Assembly: GCA_041917855.1 (NCBI GenBank)
Contig: JAYRWT010000085.1
Span: 1 to 10,717, forward strand
DNA: 10,717 nucleotides
Source of the DNA: CALBLZ01 sp041917855
GTDB taxonomy: Bacteria > Patescibacteriota > UBA1384 > CAILIB01
Direction: 5' to 3'
The position numbers and the translations under genes are program-made. Position 1 is the first letter of the stretch. The number at the start of each line of letters is the position of its first letter. This document shows positions 1-5,223 of this stretch, piece by piece. The notes under the pieces are model-generated. The model was not told where the DNA came from and made no database searches. It saw only the letters and a program-made list of their open reading frames with translations.

Positions 1-993
1 CACCTTGAGCCACAGCAAGATGCTGTGTCGGTCCGTTTCCGTATTGACGGCGTACTTCAAGTAGTCACCAAGATACAAAAAAAGCAGCACAATCAGATTG
101 TTTCGCGCATCAAAATGATGACGAGCATGAAACTAGATGAACAGAGCAATATTCAAGATGGTCGCTTTAGCATGCAACCAAAGGGGATAAATGCCGATTT
201 TCGTGTGTCGATTGTGCCAACCGGCTTTGGACCCGCAGTGGTAATGCGTATTTTGCGTCAGGACATGCAGGCACTTTCTTTAAAAGAACTTGGCTTTAGT
301 GACCATAACTTGGAATTGGTTGAGAAGGCAATTCGTAGGCCATATGGTCTGATTGTAGTTACCGGCCCTACTGGTTCAGGTAAAAGCACTACATTGTACG
401 CAATCTTAAAAGAGCTCAACAGCCCGGAAAAGAAAATTTTAACCCTAGAAGATCCAATTGAGTACCGTCTGCCCGGTATTCAGCAGAGTCAGGTAGATCA
501 TGAGAAAGGATTTACCTTTGCTGAGGGTCTCAAGGGAGCACTTCGCCAAGACCCAGACATTGTCATGGTTGGAGAAATTCGTGACCCAGAAACTGCCACA
601 ATCGCTCTTAACGCTGCCTTAACCGGTCACTTGGTACTTTCCACACTTCACACCAACGACGCGGTTACAGCCCACGTACGCTTCTTGGAACTGGGTGTGC
701 CGCCATTCCTATTAAACGGCACCATTCAGCTCATAGTGGCACAGCGACTGGTACGCAAGGTTGCGCCAGACAGTACAAAAGAAGATCCAAAGTACTCTGG
801 TCGTGTAGTAATTGCTGAGGTACTCAAGCCTGATGTTGATTTTGAGCAGGCGGTATTAGCACATGTAGATATGGCGAGCCTACATGATGTGGCAGTAAAA
901 GGAGGGATGATACCAATGCTCGACGATGGCATAGCCAAGGTGCGTGCAGGGGTTACGACAGAGCAAGAAGTGTATCGAGTAACAGCTTTTTAA
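1..993 (+). CDS. Type IV pilus assembly ATPase PilB/GspE-type, C-terminal part (5' end outside the window)
   Basis: The frame is open to base 1, where residues read HLEPQQDAVSVRFRIDGVLQ. This matches the N2-domain segment of PilB/GspE ATPases, so the GTG at 25 is internal and the gene is cut by the window edge. The family forms cytoplasmic hexamers whose ATP hydrolysis drives assembly of type IV pili or type II secretion pseudopili. Visible motifs in order are Walker A GPTGSGKST (364-390), the Asp box with LEDP (445-456), Walker B DPDIVMVGEIRD (550-585) and the His box TGHLVLSTLHTNDA (622-663). After QRLVRK, the Zn-binding tetracysteine segment usual in PilB is replaced by a cysteine-free stretch (about 757-804). 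The end GVTTEQEVYRVT is the normal family C-terminus. It is convergent with the next gene. PilB rather than PilT is favoured by the N2 segment, but GspE cannot be excluded. Confidence 0.93.
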   Translation, partial: HLEPQQDAVSVRFRIDGVLQVVTKIQKKQHNQIVSRIKMMTSMKLDEQSNIQDGRFSMQPKGINADFRVSIVPTGFGPAVVMRILRQDMQALSLKELGFSDHNLELVEKAIRRPYGLIVVTGPTGSGKSTTLYAILKELNSPEKKILTLEDPIEYRLPGIQQSQVDHEKGFTFAEGLKGALRQDPDIVMVGEIRDPETATIALNAALTGHLVLSTLHTNDAVTAHVRFLELGVPPFLLNGTIQLIVAQRLVRKVAPDSTKEDPKYSGRVVIAEVLKPDVDFEQAVLAHVDMASLHDVAVKGGMIPMLDDGIAKVRAGVTTEQEVYRVTAF

Positions 994-1013
994 GCTGGTA
1001 GAACTGAGCTTAA
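983..1013. repeat. Small alternative hairpins between convergent gene ends
   Basis: Two short perfect inverted repeats overlap the stop codon of the pilus ATPase. CAGCTT/AAGCTG (983-988 and 992-997) has a 3-nt loop, and TTAAGCT/AGCTTAA (990-996 and 1007-1013) has a 10-nt loop. They share bases and so are mutually exclusive. They are the only candidate transcription-stop structure in the 16-bp gap between the two convergent genes. There is no strong T-run, so a terminator role is weak inference. Confidence 0.25.
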
Positions 1014-1456
1014 CGCTGTACAAGGTGGTAAACCACCAAGCCCAGCGCACCCCACCAACCCAGCACAGAGACAATAAAACTTACGGTAATTTTTTTCTGC
1101 CAGTCTTGTGGCAGCACCTGACTAGACATACCCTCTTTCTCTCTTTCTAATAGATATGGACTGACACTAAAAGAGAGAAATAGGCCATTGAGCACTAGGG
1201 TAATAGCAATAAGTAGAAGATAGAAAGGAACACCACTAAGCGCTTCGTTCCTAAATAGCCCCACACCCCCCAGACAAGCAAGGCTAATTCCAACCCAAAT
1301 CATAGGCTTGGTTACCTTGTGAGTGCGGATTGTTGCCTCGGTCCAGTAGCTCGATTTTCTAGCAAGAAATCCGTGTAGATCTATAACCGTTACAGCACCT
1401 AAACCAATAGTGAAGCCTGCAAGCAGTAGAAAGAGGGTAATGAAGTCAATAAGCAT
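1010..1456 (-). CDS. Predicted four-helix inner-membrane protein, function unknown
   Basis: This 148-residue protein is not assigned to a named family. Four hydrophobic segments are visible, at about residues 3-25, 52-68, 76-97 and 122-145. The basic loop between the first two (ARKSSYWTEATIRTHKVTK, 32-50) carries several charged and aromatic residues, and a short charged loop (about 104-121) separates helices 3 and 4. No signal peptide distinct from the first helix, no cysteine cluster and no enzymatic motif is seen. The start is the ATG at 1454-1456. No Shine-Dalgarno sequence precedes it, but a TACACT hexamer lies 6 nt upstream, as expected for a leaderless mRNA. It is convergent with the pilus ATPase gene, 16 bp away. 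It reads in the same direction as the tRNA-yidC operon but lies beyond that operon's terminator, so it is probably its own transcription unit. Confidence 0.8.
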   Translation of the reverse strand: MLIDFITLFLLLAGFTIGLGAVTVIDLHGFLARKSSYWTEATIRTHKVTKPMIWVGISLACLGGVGLFRNEALSGVPFYLLLIAITLVLNGLFLSFSVSPYLLEREKEGMSSQVLPQDWQKKITVSFIVSVLGWWGALGLVVYHLVQR

Positions 1457-1462
1457 GGGTTT

Positions 1463-1468
1463 AGTGTA
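1463..1468 (-). promoter_or_regulatory. Possible -10 element of the membrane-protein gene
   Basis: On the minus strand TACACT ends 6 nt before the ATG, which would place the transcription start at or next to the start codon. No good -35 is visible at the right distance (TAGAGT at best), so this rests on the -10 position alone and on the similar arrangement at rpmH and dnaA. Confidence 0.3.
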
Positions 1469-1488
1469 AACTTTTTAGCACCTTGACT

Positions 1489-1578
1489 CTAGTTTGCAGC
1501 TAGTGGTGTGGGGATTCGATTATTCAAACCGACCCCGGCAGTTTGCTCCCTGTTGGTACTCGAATCCCTCCAAACTAG
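1489..1578. repeat. Compact block of inverted repeats, possible structured small RNA
   Basis: This lies in the gene-free stretch between the membrane protein and the tRNA. GGGGATTCGA (1510-1519) pairs with TCGAATCCCT (1560-1569). Inside it, CCGGCAG (1535-1541) pairs with CTGTTGG (1550-1556) around an 8-nt loop. Outside it, CTAGT (1500-1504) pairs with ACTAG (1574-1578). An alternative outer stem pairs CTAGTTTG (1489-1496) with CAAACTAG (1571-1578), also perfectly. Three of the stem pairs are G-U if the + strand is the RNA and would be A-C mismatches on the other strand, which favours a + strand transcript. It does not contain the conserved SRP RNA core (GGUC...AGCAGCC). No promoter is convincing. 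It could be a small RNA, an mRNA leader structure or a decayed tRNA region. Confidence 0.35.
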
Positions 1579-1587
1579 TACCAAAGC

Positions 1588-1615
1588 AAAAAGCCCAGTC
1601 TTCGACTGAGCTTTT
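1588..1615 (-). terminator. Intrinsic terminator after tRNA-Ser
   Basis: The stem AGCTCAGTC/GACTGGGCT (1604-1612 with 1592-1600) has a 3-nt loop, one G-U pair and a following run of five T on the minus strand. It begins 5 nt after the tRNA 3' end. It would close the rpmH-to-tRNA transcription unit. Read on the + strand the G-U pair becomes a C-A mismatch and only four T follow, so its main use is probably leftward. Confidence 0.75.
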
Positions 1616-1620
1616 CACTT

Positions 1621-1710
1621 TGGCGGAGAGGTGGGGATTCGAACCCCAGATACAGTTGCCCGTATAGCGGATTTCGAGGCCGCCGCTTTCGACCACTCAG
1701 CCACCTCTCC
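1621..1710 (-). tRNA. tRNA-Ser, anticodon CGA (reads UCG)
   Basis: This is a 90-nt class II tRNA including an encoded CCA. The acceptor strands are GGAGAGG and CCTCTCC, with discriminator G. The anticodon loop is CTCGAAA, with a GCGGC/TCCGC stem whose last pair (31-39) is a C-U mismatch. The long variable arm ATAC/GTAT has the loop GGGCAACT, and the T stem is TGGGG/CCCCA around TTCGAAT. The long variable arm and the CGA anticodon identify it as serine. It starts 18 nt after the yidC stop on the same strand, with no visible promoter in between. It is therefore probably cut out of the yidC operon transcript by RNase P, whose protein subunit is encoded in the same operon. Confidence 0.97.
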
Positions 1711-1728
1711 AGGTGACCTCCGTAGAAG

Positions 1729-2583
1729 CTAGGAGGATTTTTTACGCACGGTAACGTTCACACCCTTCTGAACCGACTTCTGTTCTACTTTGCCTGTACT
1801 TTTACCAGAGGTAATCTTTTTGGCTTTATCTGCAGCGTCATGTACTTTTTCAGCCTTAGCCTCTTCTTCTTTCAATCCAGTAATTGAGAGGTGTTTTTGG
1901 TTTACCTTATACTGCTGAACAATGCGGAAAATGGTACTAACACACCAGTAGAGAGCAATCGCGGCTGGGAAGCGTGCTGCAAATACTAAGGTGAGTACTG
2001 GCATCATGTAGAGTAGGTTGCGCTGCAGCGACAAGCTAGGATCAATTGTGCCATCAGGACGAGGCTTGATCTTTGGCATAGTCATGCGCATGTTCACAAA
2101 CTGAAGCACTGCGGCAATAACCGGGAGGATGTAGAACTTATCGGGAGCAAGTAAGTCGATACCAAAGAAGTTGGTAGCAATGGTTGCAGATTGCGGCACC
2201 CAAGAATAAATGTGTGGGTTACCTGGTTGAATACCCTGCACAATGGCGTAGTAGAGCAGAATCAGGATCGGGAACTGAATTAACGCCAGGAGACAATTGC
2301 TTAGAGGATTAATTTGATTGTCTTTAAAGAGCTTCATCTGCGCCATTGCTGCAGCTTGCTGGTCGCTACCGTAGTCCTGCTTAATCTTGTCGATGTGAGG
2401 CTGCAGTTCAGCCATCTTACGTTGTGACTCGGCTTGCTTTCGCGTAGGAATAAGCAGAATTAACTGCACCGTAAGCGTCAAAAGAATAATGCCCCAGGCA
2501 ATATTGTGACCTGGCACCAACCATATAAAGAAGGTGAGTAGGTTAATAAACGGGTAGAGGATGAGGATGTTGAGGATGTTCAT
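1729..2583 (-). CDS. yidC: YidC/Oxa1-family membrane protein insertase
   Basis: YidC inserts membrane proteins alone or with SecYEG. The 284 residues show the five-helix Oxa1 core without the large periplasmic domain of Gram-negative YidC and without a lipoprotein signal peptide. The N-terminal helix (about 3-23) is followed by helices at about 28-46, 97-117, 149-163 and 190-217. Conserved features are LQP (60-62), the MMP(X)nFPAAIALYW stretch (193-213) and the final QQYK (223-226). The conserved positive residue of the hydrophilic groove (Arg366 in E. coli, Arg73 in B. subtilis SpoIIIJ) aligns, without gaps to LQP, with Gln40 here (codon CAG, 2464-2466). The C-terminal tail (about 226-284) is lysine-rich, as in YidC forms that bind ribosomes without other help. 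No upstream ATG, GTG or TTG continues the frame before the rnpA-side neighbour yidD, so the ATG at 2581-2583 is the start. Confidence 0.97.
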   Translation of the reverse strand: MNILNILILYPFINLLTFFIWLVPGHNIAWGIILLTLTVQLILLIPTRKQAESQRKMAELQPHIDKIKQDYGSDQQAAAMAQMKLFKDNQINPLSNCLLALIQFPILILLYYAIVQGIQPGNPHIYSWVPQSATIATNFFGIDLLAPDKFYILPVIAAVLQFVNMRMTMPKIKPRPDGTIDPSLSLQRNLLYMMPVLTLVFAARFPAAIALYWCVSTIFRIVQQYKVNQKHLSITGLKEEEAKAEKVHDAADKAKKITSGKSTGKVEQKSVQKGVNVTVRKKSS

Positions 2584-2648
2584 ACCTATGTACGGTACCA
2601 GATAAGCGACAGTCTGAATAGCTGCTCCGGTTGCACTAATTAACCTGG

Positions 2649-2882
2649 CTACGGCACCGGGTCGTTTCCACCCTTACTCCAAGGATTACACCTGAGTACA
2701 CGCCAGAAGGCGAGTACCCCACCTCTTACTACACCGTACTTAGAAATAGCCTGGTGTGAGTACTCGCTACAGCTAGGGTAATACCTGCAGTAACCGTAGG
2801 GATAAAACTCTTTGCGAGGGCTATGGTCTGGTGACCACACCGCCTGATACCAGCGAATTGCTTGTAGTACCAGTTTGCGCAT
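2649..2882 (-). CDS. yidD: Membrane protein insertion efficiency factor YidD
   Basis: This 77-residue protein carries the complete YidD signature: IRWYQAVWSP near the N-terminus, CRYYPSCSEYSHQAI (32-46), GVVRGG (50-55), RVLRCNPW (61-68) and the ending GGNDPVP. Three conserved cysteines are at 32, 38 and 65. The family is a small, membrane-associated helper of YidC-dependent insertion, almost always encoded between rnpA and yidC, as here. It starts 5 nt after the rnpA stop and ends 65 nt before the yidC start, so the three genes are very likely cotranscribed. There is no clear Shine-Dalgarno sequence. The close spacing suggests translation by reinitiation after rnpA. Confidence 0.97.
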   Translation of the reverse strand: MRKLVLQAIRWYQAVWSPDHSPRKEFYPYGYCRYYPSCSEYSHQAISKYGVVRGGVLAFWRVLRCNPWSKGGNDPVP

Positions 2883-2887
2883 CTCGA

Positions 2888-3217
2888 TTATTTCAAACGA
2901 CTTAGTGCTTGTGTTACCGCTGACTGCAGCTGCTTACTAGTTAATACTTCGGTTCCTTCAAAGCCACGTAGTACATACATGCCAGGACGTAGGCTTTGCT
3001 GCTGCAGTATTGCTCGTAACTGACGCTTTACCCGATTACGCACCACTGCTTTCTTAGAAAGTTTTTTATCAACCACTACGGTGGCTTTTGCTATATCTTC
3101 AGATTTGGTGTCAGGTAAATAGAAAAGGGTAAGTGAGCCTACACGAATACGCTCTCCCTGCCTGAAGACTCGGAGAATATCGGTAGTTCGATGAACGCGC
3201 TTTGTGCGAGGAAACAT
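2888..3217 (-). CDS. rnpA: Ribonuclease P protein component
   Basis: RnpA binds the RNase P catalytic RNA and helps cleave 5' leaders from pre-tRNAs. The 109-residue length is normal. The signature helix KKLSKKAVVRNRVKRQLR (51-68) contains the RNR motif (60-62) and the neighbouring Lys64-Arg65 that contact RNA. The N-terminal part (FRQGERIRVGSLTLFYL, 18-34) supplies the strands of the central cleft. The start is the ATG at 3215-3217. It follows rpmH by 30 nt, and yidD follows after 5 nt, the usual bacterial order. A GAGGG sequence upstream of the start is 12 nt away and is buried in a small hairpin, so translation may be weak compared with L34. Confidence 0.97.
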   Translation of the reverse strand: MFPRTKRVHRTTDILRVFRQGERIRVGSLTLFYLPDTKSEDIAKATVVVDKKLSKKAVVRNRVKRQLRAILQQQSLRPGMYVLRGFEGTEVLTSKQLQSAVTQALSRLK

Positions 3218-3220
3218 AGT

Positions 3221-3234
3221 GAGGGAGAGCCCTC
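3221..3234 (-). promoter_or_regulatory. Small GC-rich hairpin between rpmH and rnpA
   Basis: On the minus strand GAGGG-CTCT-CCCTC forms a 5-bp stem with a 4-nt loop in the rpmH-rnpA gap. It contains the only purine-rich stretch upstream of rnpA. It has no T-run, so it is not a terminator. Limiting rnpA translation or marking an mRNA processing site is a guess that fits the need for far more L34 than RnpA. Confidence 0.3.
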
Positions 3235-3247
3235 AAAGACCAGTACG

Positions 3248-3397
3248 TTAGTACTTGTGCGCAGTATCAGAAACAGTCAGACGCTTACGGCCTTTAAGAC
3301 GACGCGCCTTAATCACGTTGAGCGAGTTTTTTAGGCGCGCACGAAACCCGTGGGTTCGCAGACGCTTTCGCTTATTAGGATTGTAGGTTGGTTGCAT
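3248..3397 (-). CDS. rpmH: Large ribosomal subunit protein bL34
   Basis: L34 is a small, very basic component of the 50S subunit. The 49 residues include the signature NPNKRKRLRTHGFRARL (6-22) and the later RRLKGRKRLTV. The start at the ATG 3395-3397 gives the normal N-terminus (MQPTYNPNKRK). An upstream in-frame TTG at 3431-3433 would add 12 unrelated residues and lies inside the -35 element of the promoter, so it is rejected. Two differences from E. coli and B. subtilis L34 stand out. The usual Lys-Arg after the initiator Met is Gln-Pro. The segment between RAR and the RR-KGR motif is two residues shorter and lacks the common KNGR. It is the first gene of the leftward operon and divergent from dnaA. 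Confidence 0.95.
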   Translation of the reverse strand: MQPTYNPNKRKRLRTHGFRARLKNSLNVIKARRLKGRKRLTVSDTAHKY

Positions 3398-3403
3398 GGC
3401 TAG

Positions 3404-3415
3404 TACTGTACAGTA
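3404..3415. repeat. 12-bp perfect palindrome over the rpmH -10 element
   Basis: TACTGTACAGTA is fully self-complementary and covers the -10 hexamer of the rpmH promoter. It could be an operator for a dimeric repressor or simply reflect two overlapping -10-like hexamers (TACTGT, TACAGT). It lacks the 8-nt spacer of an E. coli LexA box. Confidence 0.35.
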
Positions 3416-3433
3416 TTTTCCTAACCTAATCAA
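3405..3433 (-). promoter_or_regulatory. Sigma-70-type promoter of the rpmH operon, leaderless
   Basis: On the minus strand TTGATT (3428-3433) and TACAGT (3405-3410) are separated by exactly 17 nt. The -10 ends 7 nt before the rpmH ATG, so transcription would begin at or within a base of the start codon. No Shine-Dalgarno sequence is present, which agrees with a leaderless mRNA. Confidence 0.6.
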
Positions 3434-3512
3434 TAGATTGGGGGAGCACCTGAATTACACACTTCTTCTTTAAGATAGCGTCATTCTAGCAGTATTTGTT
3501 AGGTACACAATC

Positions 3513-3541
3513 TTTGCATATGTGGATAACTTTTGTATGAT
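3513..3541 (+). promoter_or_regulatory. dnaA promoter
   Basis: TTTGCA (3513-3518) and TATGAT (3536-3541) are separated by 17 nt. The expected transcription start is about 3548-3549, only two or three bases before the dnaA ATG at 3551. There is no Shine-Dalgarno sequence. This start point also excludes the upstream in-frame TTG at 3533, which would not be transcribed. The 17-nt spacer contains a perfect DnaA box. Confidence 0.6.
3521..3529 (-). promoter_or_regulatory. DnaA box in the dnaA promoter spacer
   Basis: TGTGGATAA is the reverse complement of the consensus TTATCCACA. It lies wholly between the -35 and -10 elements, so bound DnaA would block RNA polymerase. This is the usual negative autoregulation of dnaA, here in its most direct geometry. 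Confidence 0.8.
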
Positions 3542-3550
3542 GAATTGGCT

Positions 3551-4981
3551 ATGAGCGATAGTCCTCTCACCACTCTCTGGGAAGAAATAATTACCCCCCT
3601 ACGGGGTGGTTTTCAGTCCGCAGGTGTAGTTGCCATGCTCAAATTTATGAGACTAACTCATGCGTCAGAGGAAGAATTCATTTTTTCTGTGGATAACAAC
3701 CAGGTTCGCACTTTCATGCATAAGTATGTAGAGAATGACCTGCTATCCAGTATAAAAAATGTCTGTGGCTACACCCCAAAAAAGGTAACGTATGTTATTG
3801 AACGCAAGAAGCAGTCAGCAACCGAGCATGTGGTAGAAGCTGCCGATAACACCCATACACCTAGCGGCAAACGTGAAAGCTATGCAACACCAATTTTTAG
3901 CGCCACCAATACCGATGAAGGCGAGGCCTTTGAGGTTAATCCGTTCCTAGCTGCCAACCTCAATCCAAAGTTTACTTTTAACAACTTTATTGTTGGCAAT
4001 AAGAATCGTCTATCCTATGCTGCCGCTCAAGCCGTAGCTGATTCACCGGGGACTATGTATAACCCACTATATTTATATGGGGGAGTTGGCCTTGGTAAAA
4101 CCCACTTACTCCAGGCTATTGGTAATGCAATTCTAGCTGCAGACGCAAAGAAGAAAGTGATCTATGTGTCGTGTGAAAACTTCATGAACGAGTTCGCCCT
4201 TGCTCTTAACCAAAAGAAACCAGATGCCTTTAAAAAGAAGTATCGAAATGTTGATGTCTTTTTAATTGACGATATTCAGTTTGTGGCTGGTCGGGACGGT
4301 CTGCAGGAAGAGTTCTTTCATACCTTTAACACCTTGCATCAGGCAGATAAACAGATCGTGATGACATCCGATAAGATTCCATCGGACATTAAGGGTTTAG
4401 AAGAACGCCTATCGAGCCGTTTTAGTATGGGCATGGTTGCCGATATGCAGCTACCTGATCAACCAACCAGGCAAGCAATCTTGATGGCTAAGTGTCAGGA
4501 AAAACGTATTAAAATGCCGGATTCAGTACTTGCCTATATTTCTGAGCAGATTGAGACAAATATTCGTGAGCTCGAAGGCGCACTAACTACCGTTGTAGCC
4601 GATCTAATGGCTCGGGAAGCTGAACCAACCATAGAGGAGGTGCGAATCTCTCTACGTAAGGTAAAAACCGGCGAGAGAGTGGTTAAAAAAAGCGCAGCAC
4701 ACCTTCTGACTGAGATTATCTGCAAGCACTACAATATTGAGCGCGACGATCTTCATGGATCTAGCCGCCTACGTGAACTAGTACACCCACGCCAGCTACT
4801 TATGTACCTCCTTAAGCACGAGGCCGGTCTTACCTACCCAGCTATTGGTAAGGAGCTTGGAGGTCGTGATCATACCACTATCATGCACGGGGTAGAGAAG
4901 ATCACTAAAGACCTTAAAAAACTCCCTGATGTGCTCGAGGAGCTCCAGGTGATTAAGGATATGTACTATGAATATAAATAG
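3551..4981 (+). CDS. dnaA: Chromosomal replication initiator protein DnaA
   Basis: DnaA binds DnaA boxes, forms an ATP-dependent filament and melts oriC. With the ATG at 3551 the protein has 476 residues. Domain I (about 1-84, starting with SPLTTLWEE) is followed by a short, polar linker (about 85-128). Domain III is the AAA+ module, with Walker A GGVGLGKTH (177-185), Walker B VFLIDD (236-241), sensor I IVMTSD, the arginine finger in LSSRF (Arg290) and sensor II in RELEGAL. Domain IV has the box-binding signature GGRDHTTIMHG (about 437-447). The ATG is preferred to the TTG at 3533 because that codon lies between the promoter's -35 and -10 elements. The gene is divergent from rpmH and followed by oriC and dnaN. 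Confidence 0.98.
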   Translation: MSDSPLTTLWEEIITPLRGGFQSAGVVAMLKFMRLTHASEEEFIFSVDNNQVRTFMHKYVENDLLSSIKNVCGYTPKKVTYVIERKKQSATEHVVEAADNTHTPSGKRESYATPIFSATNTDEGEAFEVNPFLAANLNPKFTFNNFIVGNKNRLSYAAAQAVADSPGTMYNPLYLYGGVGLGKTHLLQAIGNAILAADAKKKVIYVSCENFMNEFALALNQKKPDAFKKKYRNVDVFLIDDIQFVAGRDGLQEEFFHTFNTLHQADKQIVMTSDKIPSDIKGLEERLSSRFSMGMVADMQLPDQPTRQAILMAKCQEKRIKMPDSVLAYISEQIETNIRELEGALTTVVADLMAREAEPTIEEVRISLRKVKTGERVVKKSAAHLLTEIICKHYNIERDDLHGSSRLRELVHPRQLLMYLLKHEAGLTYPAIGKELGGRDHTTIMHGVEKITKDLKKLPDVLEELQVIKDMYYEYK

Positions 4982-5008
4982 TTTTTCTTCTCTTTCTTAT
5001 ATATTTAC

Positions 5009-5023
5009 TAATAGTAATAATAA
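5009..5023 (+). promoter_or_regulatory. DnaA-trio unwinding element
   Basis: Five successive trinucleotides read TAA TAG TAA TAA TAA on the + strand. Read 3'-5' away from the adjacent DnaA box they are AAT AAT AAT GAT AAT, the 3'-(G/A)AT-5' pattern known from the B. subtilis basal unwinding system. The GC cluster GGGCTGGGG and a DnaA box follow directly, in the known order. Confidence 0.75.
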
Positions 5024-5035
5024 GGGCTGGGGATA

Positions 5036-5044
5036 TGTGGAAAA
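5036..5044 (-). promoter_or_regulatory. DnaA box next to the trio element (TTTTCCACA)
   Basis: TGTGGAAAA on the + strand. It is the box nearest the GC cluster and trios, so it is the likely loading point for the DnaA filament on single-stranded DNA. Confidence 0.8.
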
Positions 5045-5060
5045 GCCAATTAAATTGGCT
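5044..5060. repeat. 17-bp palindrome inside oriC
   Basis: AGCCAATT-A-AATTGGCT is a perfect inverted repeat with a single central base. Its first base overlaps the last base of the box at 5036-5044. It is not a DnaA box. It may be an operator or a binding site for an origin regulator, or form a hairpin when the strand is single. Confidence 0.6.
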
Positions 5061-5089
5061 CTAGGGAATACAAAGGCCTCTATAGTGTC

Positions 5090-5098
5090 TGTGGAAAG
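5090..5098 (-). promoter_or_regulatory. DnaA box, variant CTTTCCACA
   Basis: TGTGGAAAG on the + strand, one base from TTTTCCACA. The same variant recurs at 5153-5161. Confidence 0.55.
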
Positions 5099-5152
5099 GC
5101 TGAGGAAAGAAATGGGGAAAGAAAAAGATATCCCCACAGTAGGTAAACAGAC

Positions 5153-5161
5153 TGTGGAAAG
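5153..5161 (-). promoter_or_regulatory. DnaA box, variant CTTTCCACA
   Basis: Identical nine bases to the box at 5090-5098, in the same orientation and 63 bp further right. A two-copy repeat makes chance less likely. Confidence 0.55.
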
Positions 5162-5191
5162 TACCAGGGTTATCCCAAGAGATCCACACCA

Positions 5192-5200
5192 GTATCCACA
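5192..5200 (+). promoter_or_regulatory. DnaA box, variant GTATCCACA
   Basis: One base from the consensus TTATCCACA, in the opposite orientation to the three boxes on its left. A weaker relative, AGATCCACA, lies at 5180-5188. Confidence 0.6.
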
Positions 5201-5223
5201 GGCTGTAACAGGTAGAAAAGTGG

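Noticed and set aside
1489..1578. SRP RNA or a second tRNA in the structured block
   Set aside because: The conserved SRP loop sequences and GNRA-capped core are missing on both strands, and no full cloverleaf can be drawn.
3398..3433. TTG start of rpmH adding 12 residues
   Set aside because: The extra residues do not look like L34, and the codon is inside the -35 element.
3533..3550. TTG start of dnaA adding six residues
   Set aside because: It lies between the promoter's -35 and -10 elements and would not be in the mRNA. The ATG at 3551 gives a normal domain I.
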